From: Allosalinactinospora lopnorensis
Lineage (GTDB): Bacteria; Actinomycetota; Actinomycetes; Streptosporangiales; Streptosporangiaceae
Assembly: GCF_000981225.1 (NCBI RefSeq)
Contig: NZ_LAJC01000005.1
Span: 57,991-121,990, forward strand
Length of the DNA stretch: 64,000 nucleotides
Direction of reading: 5' to 3'
In this document: in pieces, positions 40,674-49,690 of the stretch
Position numbering within the stretch: position 1 is the stretch's first letter
How the letters are laid out: each line of letters starts with the position of its first letter
Notes under the pieces: model-generated
Database searches by the model: none
Seen by the model: only the letters and a program-made list of their open reading frames with translations
Told to the model about the DNA's origin: nothing
Made by a program: the position numbers and the translations under genes

Positions 40674-41360
40674 ATGGACAGGACCTACGAAGCCCGCCAG
40701 CACACCAAGGGCCGCGGGGATCTCGGACGCCGGGTGGCCCAGCGGCGCGTCGAGCTCGGACTCTCGGTGGAGGAGGTCGCGCGCCGCGCCGGGATGGCAC
40801 CCGGGTACGTGATGTACCTGGAGGAGTACCTGCCCAACCTCAGCCGCTGGTCGATGGCGCGGCTGGCCCGGGCGCTGGAGACCAGCCCGGATACCCTGCT
40901 CGGCGCGGACGTCGAGACCCCGCCGGGTCGCAGTCCCACCTTCGGGCGTGCCGCCAGCCTGCGGCCCTTGGACGTCGAGGAGTGCATGGACCTCATCAGG
41001 CCGGGAGGCGTGGGACGGATCGCCTTCCCCACTGAGGGGGAGGCCGGCCCCATGGTCCTGCCGGTGAACTTCGCGGTGGTCGACGGCAACATCGTTTTCC
41101 GCACGGCTGATGACGGGGTCATCGCCAGACATGCCGCCGGGTACGTGAGCTTCCAGGTCGACCGGTTCGACGGGGTGATGAGCGAGGGCTGGAGCGTGCT
41201 GGTCAAAGGGCGGGCGCGGCTGGTGCGCGACCCGGGCGAGCTGGACGACCTCGCGGCGGTACCCGTGCGCCCGTGGGCCGGGGGCGACCGCGAAGCCTAT
41301 GTGATGATCACGCCCACCGCCATCAGCGGGCGCCGGGCCAGCGCAAACGAAGTGGGGTGA
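40674..41360 (+). CDS. XRE-type HTH fused to a pyridoxamine 5'-phosphate oxidase-like domain
   Basis: 228 residues in two domains. Residues 18-75 are a Cro/CI helix-turn-helix (RRVAQRRVELGLSVEEVARRAGMAPGYVMYLEE). Residues 100-228 are a split-barrel flavin-binding domain of the PNPOx-like family (LDVEECMDLIRPGGVGRIAFP, VLPVNFAVVDGNIVFRTADDG, GWSVLVKGRARLV). Such proteins could couple a flavin or F420 ligand to DNA binding. ATG 40674 has GGGAG 6 bases before. Located in the stress island and preceded by dormancy-type boxes. Confidence 0.87.
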   Translation: MDRTYEARQHTKGRGDLGRRVAQRRVELGLSVEEVARRAGMAPGYVMYLEEYLPNLSRWSMARLARALETSPDTLLGADVETPPGRSPTFGRAASLRPLDVEECMDLIRPGGVGRIAFPTEGEAGPMVLPVNFAVVDGNIVFRTADDGVIARHAAGYVSFQVDRFDGVMSEGWSVLVKGRARLVRDPGELDDLAAVPVRPWAGGDREAYVMITPTAISGRRASANEVG

Positions 41361-41539
41361 CACTCACGCCCGGAGAGGGCACTGTCTTCACGTTGCGCCC
41401 GCGATCACAGGCGCTGAACCGGTCTCAGCGGCCCCGGATGGCCTTGCGGAGGCCGAAGCCTCCACGGTCGCGGAGCGACCGTGGACCCGGAGCCGCGCGT
41501 CGCGAGGGCGATCGCGGCAATGACCGCCGGCCGGCGCAC

Positions 41540-41620
41540 GCAGGACGGTCCGAAGTCCTGTGCGGCCCGGCCTTAAGGCTCTGCCGACCGGAGATGGCAC
41601 GGCCGTAGCGTGAAACCGCG
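41540..41620 (+). promoter_or_regulatory. Conserved leader block, copy 1, upstream of a CBS-BON gene
   Basis: About 80 bases closely matching 52597-52676 ahead of the paralogous CBS-BON gene 3. Shared elements in order: CGGTCCGAAGTCC (box-like), GCCCGG, GGCTCTGCCG and CCGTAGCGTGA. It ends 42 bases before the start codon, so it is probably the promoter. The rest of the 302-bp gap 41361-41662 holds nothing I recognise. Confidence 0.65.
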
Positions 41621-41662
41621 TTCGCAGCGGGACGGTGCGCACTGAGTCTGAGGGGAGCCCAC

Positions 41663-42361
41663 ATGAGCAGGATCGTCCGTGAGGTGATGACCACCGACGT
41701 ACTCTCCATCGGCCCGGAGAGCTCGGTCAAGGAGGTCGCCCGGTTGATGGTCGCCCGAGGCGTATCCGCCCTGCCGGTCGTCGAAGACGACCGCGTCGTC
41801 GGGATCGTCTCCGAGACTGATCTGGTGCGTCACGGGGAGTTCGTCTCCGAAGGCCCCGAGGACGAGGACGACCGCGTGCCGCTGCAGACCCGGCTGCGTC
41901 GCGGCCTGGGCGCCGCGGGCAGCGTCCAGGACAGGACCCGGACCGAGAGCGCCGTTGGGCTCATGACCCGCAAGGTGGTCACCACGGGGCCCGAGGAGAC
42001 CGTCGTCGCCGTGGCGCGCGCGATGGAGCGCCACGATCTCAAGCAGTTGCCCGTCGTCGACGAGCGCGGCCGTCTGATGGGGATGATCAGCCGGCGCGAC
42101 CTGCTGCGGGTGTTCGTCCGCCCCGATGAGGACATCGCGCGCGACATCGGTACGGCGCTGGCCGCAGTGCCGGCCTGGCTGGACGCCGGACGCATCCGGT
42201 TCCAGGTGGACGACGGCGCCGTCACTATCGAGGGGCGGTTGGAGCACCGCAGCCACTGCGCTGTGATCACGCAGCTGATCCACACGGTGGACGGCGTGGT
42301 GGGCCTGCACAGCAAGCTCACCTGGAACGTCGACGACATGCTGCCGCCGAGAACACCTTAG
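41663..42361 (+). CDS. CBS-BON protein, copy 1
   Basis: 232 residues: two CBS motifs (VREVMTTDVLSIGPESSVKE to GIVSETDLV, and GLMTRKVVTTGPEETVVAVA to GMISRRDLLRVF) followed by a BON domain (residues 155-225, RIRFQVDDGAVTIEGRLEHR to KLTWNVDDM). CBS pairs bind adenine nucleotides; BON domains bind phospholipid or other hydrophobic ligands. Resembles hypoxic response proteins of mycobacteria in the CBS part. One of five CBS-BON genes in the window. Start ATG 41663 after GAGGGGAG. Confidence 0.93.
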   Translation: MSRIVREVMTTDVLSIGPESSVKEVARLMVARGVSALPVVEDDRVVGIVSETDLVRHGEFVSEGPEDEDDRVPLQTRLRRGLGAAGSVQDRTRTESAVGLMTRKVVTTGPEETVVAVARAMERHDLKQLPVVDERGRLMGMISRRDLLRVFVRPDEDIARDIGTALAAVPAWLDAGRIRFQVDDGAVTIEGRLEHRSHCAVITQLIHTVDGVVGLHSKLTWNVDDMLPPRTP

Positions 42362-42468
42362 AGCGCGTCTGTGAACTCGTCGGCGCGACGTGGTGCGTGC
42401 AGGCCCGGCCGAGGGCGCGCCCCCTTGCCGCGATGAGTTCCGGCCGGGTCGCGAGTCTGTTCTGGTGA

Positions 42469-42492
42469 CCGTTGTAGGACGTCGTACGACGG
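42469..42492. promoter_or_regulatory. Inverted repeat upstream of the DUF899 gene
   Basis: CCGTTGTA and TACGACGG, 8 bases apart, form a 24-bp inverted repeat with one mismatch, 30 bases before the start codon. TetR-like operator geometry; no regulator gene is adjacent. Confidence 0.4.
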
Positions 42493-42522
42493 TGCCCGGC
42501 ACGAGACACCACGGAGGACACC

Positions 42523-43305
42523 ATGACGACCACGTCGGACGATCCGACCACCGCGCTGCACGGCCGCCCGCCCGTCGTTGACCTAGCCACCTGGCAGACC
42601 GCCCGTGACGAGCTTCTGGTCCGCGAGAAGGCCCACACCCGCGAGGGCGACGCCCTCGCCGCGGCCCGCCGCCGGCTGCCGATGGTGGAGCTCGACGGGA
42701 CGGTCGAGGTCGTGGGACCCGACGGCCCGGTCCCGTTCCTGGACCTGTTCCAGGGCCGCGACGAGCTCGTGGTCTACAAGCACATGTGGTATGACGACGC
42801 GCCGCACCAGGGGCAGTGCGAGGGCTGCACCACCACGGCCTGGCACCTGAAGGACGCCGTCTACCTCAACGCCCGCGGCGTCTCGTTGGCCATCCTGACC
42901 ACGGGCCGGTGGGACGAGGTGGCCTCCTACGTCGAGTTCATGGGCTACACCCAGCCCTGGTACTCGGTGCGCGACGTGGACGCGCCGGTCGGCGGCAGCA
43001 TGGGTTACATCACCTGCTTCCTGCGCGACGGCGACCGCGTGTTCCTCACCTACTCCACGACGGGCCGTGGCAACGAGCCGGTCAACGGGTCCTTGGGCCT
43101 ACTCGACATGACGCCTTATGGCCGCGGCGAGGCGTGGGAGGACAACCCCAAGGGCTGGCCCGAGGGGCGCGGCGCGTGCTGGTTCTGGCGCTCGGACGCG
43201 GACGGGAACGCCACCTGGGGCCCGACCAGCCGCCCCGTGCCGCAGTGGACCCGCCCCGGCGCGACCCCCGTGCAGACCCTCGGTCGGCACGGCCACCACC
43301 ACTGA
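42523..43305 (+). CDS. DUF899 family protein (thioredoxin-like fold)
   Basis: 260 residues of the DUF899 family: LPMVELDGTVEVVGPDGPVPFLDLFQGRDELVVYKHMWY, then PHQGQCEGCTTTAW with a Cys-x2-Cys pair at the position of the thioredoxin active site. The C-terminal GSLGLLDMTPYGRGEAWEDNPKGWP is typical. Enzymatic activity is not known for the family; a redox role is inferred. Start ATG 42523 follows ACGGAGGACACC. Confidence 0.88.
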   Translation: MTTTSDDPTTALHGRPPVVDLATWQTARDELLVREKAHTREGDALAAARRRLPMVELDGTVEVVGPDGPVPFLDLFQGRDELVVYKHMWYDDAPHQGQCEGCTTTAWHLKDAVYLNARGVSLAILTTGRWDEVASYVEFMGYTQPWYSVRDVDAPVGGSMGYITCFLRDGDRVFLTYSTTGRGNEPVNGSLGLLDMTPYGRGEAWEDNPKGWPEGRGACWFWRSDADGNATWGPTSRPVPQWTRPGATPVQTLGRHGHHH

Positions 43306-43420
43306 CGTGCCTTCGTCGACGGCGTTGGCAAAGGTGTTAGGTGCCGGGCGGAACCTCCCGACGATGCGAACGGCCCCCGCGCGCTCGATCGGTGGGCGGT
43401 TCGCCCGGAAGGTGGAGGAC

Positions 43421-43465
43421 TCCTGGTAGGAGAGGGGCTGTCTAGACTTGCCAGTCCTACCAGGA
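43421..43465. repeat. 11-bp inverted repeat before the transposase remnant
   Basis: TCCTGGTAGGA (43421-43431) and TCCTACCAGGA (43455-43465) with a 23-base spacer containing GGGGCTGTCTAGAC. It may be the DUF899 terminator or mark one end of the decayed insertion sequence. Confidence 0.5.
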
Positions 43466-43537
43466 ATCCGGGTGCACGTATCGTCCAAGTGCCAGTACTC
43501 GTCATGGCCTGCTCATGGCCGGGGTGGTGATCGTCCC

Positions 43538-43759
43538 TCGCGGCGGCACTTCTACCCCGGTTCGACGATGACCGACGGGCAGTGGGCGCTGCTGGCGCCG
43601 CTGCTCCCGGCGGCGGGGAGCACCGGCGGGCTGCTACTGGCCGTCGTGATCACGACCGCCTCCTTGCAGGACCGCGACGGTGCGTTCCGCATCACCGCCG
43701 CGCCGCGCGAGGCGTTCTCCACGATCACCCTGGTGTGGGCCGACGCCGGGTACACCTAG
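43538..43759 (+). pseudogene. Remnant of an IS5-type transposase
   Basis: The frame reads RRHFYPGSTMTDGQWALLAP LLP, the usual N-terminus of IS5/IS402-type transposases (MTDAQWALIEPLLP), then jumps directly to VVITTASLQDRDGAF and ITLVWADAGYT, which belong to the catalytic core (the Asp in VWADAGY). About 100 or more middle residues and the whole C-terminus are missing. An inactive fossil of an insertion element; no matching terminal repeat is seen on the right. Confidence 0.75.
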
Positions 43760-43802
43760 CGACCCGCCATGGAGGTTAAACAAAGAGCTAGGATCGGCCT
43801 CC

Positions 43803-44090
43803 ATGGAGATAACAGTGCTCGCCGTCGCGTTCATTTTTGTGGTGCTGCTCGTGATCATGGGATTCAAGATGGACAAGCCTAAGCAGAGAATCGCCCGGCT
43901 GGAGCACAGGGTCAATCTGATCTTCGACCATCTGGACATCGAGGAGTTCGGCACGGCTCAACTCGAAGCGGTTGGTGAGCTCGCACGTCAGGGAAAGAAG
44001 ATCAAGGCGATCAAGCTCTACCGCGAGATCACGGGCGCCGGCCTCCAGGAGGCGAAGGATGCGGTGGAGGCGATGCCGGGCGGACGCTGA
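43803..44090 (+). CDS. Small membrane-anchored protein with ribosomal L7/L12 C-terminal-like domain
   Basis: 95 residues: an N-terminal helix (ITVLAVAFIFVVLLVIMGFK) anchors the protein, a short coiled region follows, and the last 40 residues (LARQGKKIKAIKLYREITGAGLQEAKDAVEAM) match the L7/L12 C-terminal domain, which in ribosomes recruits translation factors. Here it stands apart from ribosomal genes; function unknown. Start ATG 43803 with AGGA upstream. Single gene. Confidence 0.85.
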   Translation: MEITVLAVAFIFVVLLVIMGFKMDKPKQRIARLEHRVNLIFDHLDIEEFGTAQLEAVGELARQGKKIKAIKLYREITGAGLQEAKDAVEAMPGGR

Positions 44091-44147
44091 TCCGCGGCGC
44101 CCGGCTTTCCGGCGGCTGGATCGTTGGTGGGGGATGGTCAATGATCG

Positions 44148-44681
44148 TCAGCCCTCCGCCCGGGCCAGCGCGCTCTCGAACGCCGCGTATGCGGGGCTGT
44201 CGAACAGCACGAACCTGCGGGTGGTGACGTTGCTGGTGGCGGTTTCCGACACGGCCGCGATGGCGACGCGCGCGGCGTCGTCAAGGGGCCAGCCGTAGGC
44301 TCCCGTGGAGATCGTCGGAAAGGCGACGGTCTCGGCGCCGAGTTCGCCGGCTACCCGAAGCGACTCGACGTAGCAGGACGCGAGCAGGTGGGAGCGATCC
44401 TCGGCCGTCGTGTAGACGGGACCGACCGTGTGGATCACCCAGCGCGCCGGGAGCTCGCCGGCCGTGGTCGCCACCGCCTGTCCGGCCGGAAGCCCGTCCC
44501 TGTGCGAGGAGTCCCGCAGCCGTCGGCACTCGGCCAGGATGCCCGGGCCGCCGCGCCGGTGGATCGCGCCGTCGACACCGCCTCCACCAAGCAGGGAGGA
44601 GTTCGCGGCGTTGACGACCGCGTCGACCTCTTGTGCGGTGATGTCCCCGCGGACGATCTCGATACCCATAGTGGTGGCCAC
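44148..44681 (-). CDS. Macro-domain ADP-ribose hydrolase (YmdB-like)
   Basis: 177 residues forming one macro domain: GIEIVRGDITAQEVDAVVNAANSSLLGGGGVDGAIHRRGG (Asp and Asn of the ADP-ribose pocket), TTAGELPARWVIHTVGPVY, and FPTISTGAYGWPLDDAA. Likely hydrolyses O-acetyl-ADP-ribose or ADP-ribosyl groups. GTG 44681 is chosen (AAGGA 4 bases away); ATG 44669 is the alternative. It stands in the stress island, minus strand. Confidence 0.92.
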   Translation of the reverse strand: MATTMGIEIVRGDITAQEVDAVVNAANSSLLGGGGVDGAIHRRGGPGILAECRRLRDSSHRDGLPAGQAVATTAGELPARWVIHTVGPVYTTAEDRSHLLASCYVESLRVAGELGAETVAFPTISTGAYGWPLDDAARVAIAAVSETATSNVTTRRFVLFDSPAYAAFESALARAEG

Positions 44682-44852
44682 CGTTTCCTTCGACGACGAA
44701 TCCGGTTCCAGGGTGCCGCTCCGCCGTGCTGCCTCGGCCGGGCGGCCGCACCGCGTCGTCTCCGTACCCGTCGCGGCCGGAGCGCGAACCGCGCACTCTC
44801 GTCGCCGCGCCTCCTTTCCGGTCTCGGCCGAGCAGGAGGGGCCGGTCGGAGT

Positions 44853-45371
44853 TCACCGCTGCTTCTCGGTGACCCGCGCCGCGATCTGCTCCCCCCATTG
44901 CCGGGCGCGCTGCGACTCTCCCTGCGAGAGGGGCCCCGTCATTCCCTCGACGAAGAAGCTCACCGCGGGAGCGATGACCCGGAAGCCGCCGCGCCGGAGG
45001 CGTTTCCGGGCACCGCGTGCCGCCGAACCGGGAAGACGGGGCCTCCTCACCCGGGTGTCGAACGCCGCGGCGTCGACATCAGGGGATCCTCCGCTCAGGG
45101 AGTCCAGCCACTCGCGCACCCCCTCCCCAGCCGATACCAGGTCCCTGCCCGCCTGCTCCGCGGCCGACCTCCGGGTGCTCGCACGGGTCATGCCGAAGGC
45201 GTGGGTCGGACCTCCCACGATGAGCAGCCGGACATCACCGCCGATGGAACGAGGGGCGCTCGAGACCTCCGCGACGTCCACGCCGAACCGGGTCGCCACC
45301 CCCGCCGCGATCTCCTCTGCGACCGCCTCCGTGTTGCCGAACATGGATTCGTAAACCACCAGTGCACGCAT
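44853..45371 (-). CDS. Flavodoxin-like protein
   Basis: 172 residues. FMN phosphate loop YESMFGNTEAVAEEIA at residues 7-22, then DVRLLIVGGPTHAFGMTRAS and DTRVRRPRLPGSAARGARKRL. Electron carrier or flavin-dependent reductase of the family found beside Acg and USP genes in actinobacteria. Start ATG 45371. Likely its own transcription unit on the minus strand. Confidence 0.88.
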   Translation of the reverse strand: MRALVVYESMFGNTEAVAEEIAAGVATRFGVDVAEVSSAPRSIGGDVRLLIVGGPTHAFGMTRASTRRSAAEQAGRDLVSAGEGVREWLDSLSGGSPDVDAAAFDTRVRRPRLPGSAARGARKRLRRGGFRVIAPAVSFFVEGMTGPLSQGESQRARQWGEQIAARVTEKQR

Positions 45372-45508
45372 TCCGTCCCCCCGATCGAATCCCCCATCCC
45401 CATATTCCCCGGACCGTACCCCGTCTCACCAGGCTGATGGGTCCCGGGCTTTCGCGGCGGCCGGGCGCGGGCGGGTAGCACCATCCATCGCGGTCCTCAC
45501 CGTTTCCG

Positions 45509-46003
45509 CTACCGCATGGCGATGTGGCCGCCTCTTCCGTGCTCGCCGACCGGTGCCGCGGAGGCCTTCCTCGGAGCGGACGTCACGATCACTACGGGAC
45601 AGGAGAGCGTTTCGACGCAGGCCGGGATGGTACGCCCGACACTCGACGCCATCGGCGAGGAGTGCTCGGGTGCGCCCAGGACCAGCAGGTCGGCGTCCTC
45701 GGCGGCTCTGGCGAGGGCGTGCGCGGCGAAGTCGCCGCAGACGAGGATCCGCAGTACGCGAGACCAGACCCGTTCGGAGTCCTCGACCGCGTGGCGCAGC
45801 TCCCGGGCGGCGAGAGCGTGTCGGGTGGTGGAGGGGGCGGCACCGGTGCGGGGAGCGCCGGAGGCGCCCTCGATCACGCGCACCACCCACAGGTCGCAGT
45901 CGCGCAGCCGTGCCTCCTGGACGGCCCAGGACAGGGCCGCTGCGGACGGCGCCGAGCCGTCGTAGCCGACCACGATGGGTTTCGCCGGAGACGTCTGCTT
46001 CAT
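45509..46003 (-). CDS. Universal stress protein, single domain
   Basis: 164 residues, one UspA domain (PIVVGYDGSAPSAAALSWAV to CPVVIVTSAP). The ATP-binding G-2x-G-9x-G-S motif is degenerate (LGAPEHSSPMASSVGRT), so nucleotide binding is doubtful. Start ATG 46003 after AAGGGGG. Divergent from the GNAT-acyl-CoA synthetase gene with a dormancy-type box between them. Confidence 0.9.
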   Translation of the reverse strand: MKQTSPAKPIVVGYDGSAPSAAALSWAVQEARLRDCDLWVVRVIEGASGAPRTGAAPSTTRHALAARELRHAVEDSERVWSRVLRILVCGDFAAHALARAAEDADLLVLGAPEHSSPMASSVGRTIPACVETLSCPVVIVTSAPRKASAAPVGEHGRGGHIAMR

Positions 46004-46125
46004 ACCGCAGGCCCCCTTCTCAGCCGCATGCGCGTGTGCCCTCCGGGAGGCCACCGCTCGGTTGTCCCCTGACCAGCACATCCCACGCGGAAACGCCCCG
46101 TTAGGGGCGAACGGTGGCACCGGGC

Positions 46126-46139
46126 GGGACGGAGGTCCC
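46126..46139. promoter_or_regulatory. DosR/OsdR-like box with perfect arms, GGGAC-N4-GTCCC
   Basis: GGGACGGAGGTCCC lies in the 359-bp gap (46004-46362) between the divergent USP and GNAT-acyl-CoA synthetase genes, 123 bases before the USP start and 224 before the synthetase. No gene is seen in the gap. Confidence 0.55.
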
Positions 46140-46362
46140 GCGGCCCCGCCAGCGAGGCCGGCCTCCGCTTCCCGCGCCCCGTCCGGGCCCTCGGCGGTGC
46201 CGGACACGGGTCCAAGGACTCGGTGCCGGAGGACTTCGGTCGTAAGGCCGCGGCCACGCCGCGGGGCAGAGGAGACAGAGCACCGGTTCGGCGGGCGTGT
46301 TTCCCGGCGGACCCGGCGCCCGTTTTCCGATCGCCGCACGCCACCCAGGAGAGGGGTCCGCC

Positions 46363-49028
46363 GTGACCGTCGAATCCGGTATCGACTCCGCCCACGCGCT
46401 GCTGACCGATGGCGCCATCGTGCTGATCCGGCCGGCCCGGCCCGACGACGCCCCGGAGGTCCGCAGGATGCACGAGGCGATGTCGGCGGAGAACCAGCAG
46501 ATGCGCTTCTTCGTGCCGAGCGCCGCGATGGCGCCCAGGTCGCGGAGTGGATGTGCGCGAAGCAGGACGCCCGCCACAGGGCGCTCCTGGCCGTGCTCGG
46601 CGGCGAGATCGTCGGCGCCGCCGGCTACGAGGCCACCGACCGCGCGGGCGTCGCCGATGCGGCACTGGCGGTCGCCGACCACGTCCACGGCCGGGGGGTG
46701 GGCACCCTGCTGCTGGAGTACCTGGCGTCTCTGGCCAGAGAGCACGGGTTCACCGCCCTCCAGGCCGAGGTGCTGGCGTCCAACCACGGGATGCTGCGGG
46801 TGTTCGCCGACGCGGGGATGCGCATGCAGCGGCGGACGGAGGCCGGCGTGGTGGAGACGACGATCCCGCTGGACCAGGACGACCACTACCTCGACGCCCT
46901 CGGCGAGCGGGAGAGCAGGGCGGACCGGGAGAGCATGCGGCTACTGCTGCGCGCCGGGTCGGTGGTGGTCGTCGGCGGCACGCGACGCGCCGTCTCCGTC
47001 GGCAACGCGATCCTGCGCAACATCCGCGGCAGCGGGTACGGTGGCCGCCTGTACGCGGTCCATCCGAGCGCCGCGAGTGTGGCTGACGTGGCGGCCCTCC
47101 CCTCGGTGGCCGAGCTGCCGGAGGCGCCGGACCTGGCGGTGATCGCGGTGCCGCCGGACTCCGTTCTGCAGGTCGCGCGGGCGTGCGGTGAGCGGGGCGT
47201 GGGGGCGCTCGTCGTCATCACCGCCGGGCTCGACCCGCGGGCCGGCCGGGAGTTGCTCGCTGTGTGCAGGGAGCACGGGATGCGCCTGGTGGGGCCCAAC
47301 TGCTTCGGGGCCGCCAACATGGAGCCGGAGGTGCGACTGCACGCCACCTTCGCCGCACGCGCCCCCGCCTCCGGGAGAGCGGGCATCGTCGTGCAGTCCG
47401 GAGGTGTCGGTATAGCGCTGCTGGACCATCTCTCGCGCCTGGGCATCGGCGTCTCCTCCTTCCTCTCAGCGGGCAACAAACTCGATGTGAGCAGCAACGA
47501 CATGCTGGCGTGGTGGGAGTCGGACCCGGAGACCGCCATGGCGCTCGTGCACGTGGAGTCCTTCGGCAACCCGCGCAAGTTCTCCCGCCTCGCCCGACGG
47601 CTGGGCAGGAGGATGCCCGTCCTCACGGTGCTCGCGGGGCGCTCCGCGTCCGGGCAGAGAGCCGCGGCCTCCCATACCGCCGCCGCGGTCACGCCGGCCC
47701 TGACCACCGAGGCGCTCTTCCGGCAGGCCGGGGTTACCGCGACGCGCGGGATCGGGGAGCTGGTCGGCACCGCCGCTCTCTTCGCGCTCCAACCGCTGCC
47801 GACCGGGCCGCGGGTCGCCATCATCACCAATGCCGGGGGTGCCGGTGTGCTGGCCGCCGACGCATGCGCCGACGCGGGGCTGGAGGTCTGCGAACTCCGC
47901 CCCGAAACCAGGAGCGAACTCGAACGGCTCCTTCCCGCGGACGCAGCGTGCGCCAACCCCGTCGACACCACGCCCTCGGCCCGAACCGACCAGCTCCGCG
48001 CCTGCCTGGAGTCCCTCGCGGCGGCACCGGAGGTCGACGCGGTCATCGCGATCATGGTGCGAACCGCACTCGCCGATCCGGCGCCGACGGTCCTCGCGGC
48101 GGCCCGCGGCAAGCCGGTGATCGCCGTCGCGCCGGACCAGGCGGAGGCGGTGACCGTTCTGTCCACAGGCGGAAACGGTGCGGTGCCCTCCTACGGCAGC
48201 CCGGAGGGAGCCGCGGTGGCGTTGGGGCACGCCTGGGAGCGGACCCGCTGGCTGGCCCGCCCGACAGGTACACCACCGGCGTTCGCCGGTCTGGCGAGAC
48301 AGCAGAGTGCGAGGATCGTCCGCGATTTCCTCGCGCAGTGGCCGGAGGGCGGTTGGCTGCCGCTGCACCAGGCGATGGAGCTGCTGGAGTGCTACTCGAT
48401 CCCGGTGGCGCCGTGGCGGCTGGTCCGCAACGCCGGGGAGGCGGCCCGGGCCGCGCGGGAACTCGGCGTTCCCGTGGCGCTGAAGGCGGACGTCGCGGGG
48501 GTGGTCCACAAGAAGCGGGCGGGTGCGCTGCGCCTGGACCTCTCGGGTGCGGACCGGGTGCGCGAGGCGTACGACACCGTGACCGAGCTGTTCCGGGAGG
48601 ATCTGCGCGGGGTCGTGGTCCAGGCGATGGCCCCGAGGGGGTTCGAGGTACTGCTCGGGGTGGCGCAGCAACCGGTGTTCGGCCCGCTGGTCGTCTGCGG
48701 ACTCGGCGGGACCTACACCGAAGCGCTCCGTACCCGTTCGGCCCGTCTGGCCCCTCTGACCGACCTCGACGCCGCGGAGCTCGTCCGCTCCGTGCGCGCG
48801 ATACGGGAGCTCGGCGAGCACGGCGGCGAGGACGCCGTGGACCCGGCCGCGCTGGCGGATATGGCGCTCCGGCTGTCCTGGTTGACCGAGGACCTGCCGG
48901 AGGTGGCCGAACTCGACATGAACCCCGTCGTGGCCGGCGCCTCAGGGGCGGTGTGCGTCGACGTCCGGGTCCGGTTGACGGCCCGCCCGCACGGCGACCC
49001 CTACCTGCGGGCGCTGCGGCCGTTCTGA
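46363..49028 (+). pseudogene. GNAT acetyltransferase-acyl-CoA synthetase (NDP-forming) fusion, one apparent frameshift
   Basis: Starts at GTG 46363 (GGAGAGGGG upstream). The GNAT domain begins normally (LIRPARPDDAPEVRRMHEAMSAENQQMRFF) but the frame is lost near 46526; the neighbouring frame continues with DGAQVAEWMCAKQDARHRALLAVLGGEIVGAAGYE. One restored C gives an 888-residue protein. After the GNAT domain come the CoA-binding domain (VVVVGGTRRAVSVGNAIL), succinyl-CoA-ligase-like domains (GPNCFGAANMEP, SHTAAAV) and the ATP-grasp domain (ALKADVAGVVHKKRAGALRL). Such fusions include protein lysine acetyltransferases (Pat type) that regulate acyl-CoA synthetases. The break is probably a sequencing error. 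Confidence 0.88.
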
Positions 49029-49057
49029 GTCCGGAGGGGGCGGGCCGCCGTGCACCG

Positions 49058-49657
49058 TCACGTGCGCTCGATGACGACGCGGGCTACCCCGGGGACGGTC
49101 CGCGCGATGGTGGCCACCAGGTGCTCGTCGGGGGCGGTCCCACCGCCCGTGAGGCGGGCTACGCCGTTGTGGACCCGGATCTTCCAGCCGTGCAGGTAGG
49201 GGCCGCTGTTGGCGAGCGCGTCGACCAGGTCGGCGTGGATCTGCTCGTCGGTGCGGGTGTGGGCGCGCAGCAGGTCGCCGCGGCCGACCATGCCGACGAC
49301 GCGTCCGGCGCGCAGTACGGGGACGGTGCGGATCCGGGAGTGCACCATGCGCTCGCTGAGTTCGGCGACGTCGCTGTTCTCAGTGGTGGTCACCACCGCA
49401 CGGGTCATCACCTGCGAGACCGTCTGCGGTGGTGCGCCCTCCGGTTCGGCGACCGGGCGTGCCGAGGCGCGGGGGTCGGGCTCGAAACGGTCGCGCAGCA
49501 GATCGATCTCGGTCACGATTCCGGCGAGCACGCCGGCGTCATCGACCACGGGGGCGGCGATGAGGCCGTTTTCGACCAGTGCCGCGGCCGCCGCCTGGAC
49601 CGGCATGTCCGGGGTCAGCACCACCCTGGCCGGGGTCATCGCTTCCTCCACCAGCAT
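49058..49657 (-). CDS. CBS-BON protein, copy 5 (diverged)
   Basis: 199 residues: CBS 1 (VEEAMTPARVVLTPDMPVQA to GIVTEIDLLRDRF), CBS 2 (VSQVMTRAVVTTTENSDVAE to GMVGRGDLLRAHT), then a BON-like tail (GWKIRVHNGVARLTGGGTAPDE to VARVVIERT). It is less like the other copies, with a shorter linker. It follows the APH-AAA kinase gene by 33 bases on the same strand and is likely co-transcribed. Converges on the synthetase gene. Confidence 0.9.
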   Translation of the reverse strand: MLVEEAMTPARVVLTPDMPVQAAAAALVENGLIAAPVVDDAGVLAGIVTEIDLLRDRFEPDPRASARPVAEPEGAPPQTVSQVMTRAVVTTTENSDVAELSERMVHSRIRTVPVLRAGRVVGMVGRGDLLRAHTRTDEQIHADLVDALANSGPYLHGWKIRVHNGVARLTGGGTAPDEHLVATIARTVPGVARVVIERT

Positions 49658-49690
49658 GGGGCGCTCCTTCTCTGGGCGGTCGGTGCCGTG

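Noticed and set aside
43509..43759. Active insertion sequence
   Set aside because: The transposase lacks its middle and C-terminal parts and there is no right-hand terminal repeat, so it is a remnant only.
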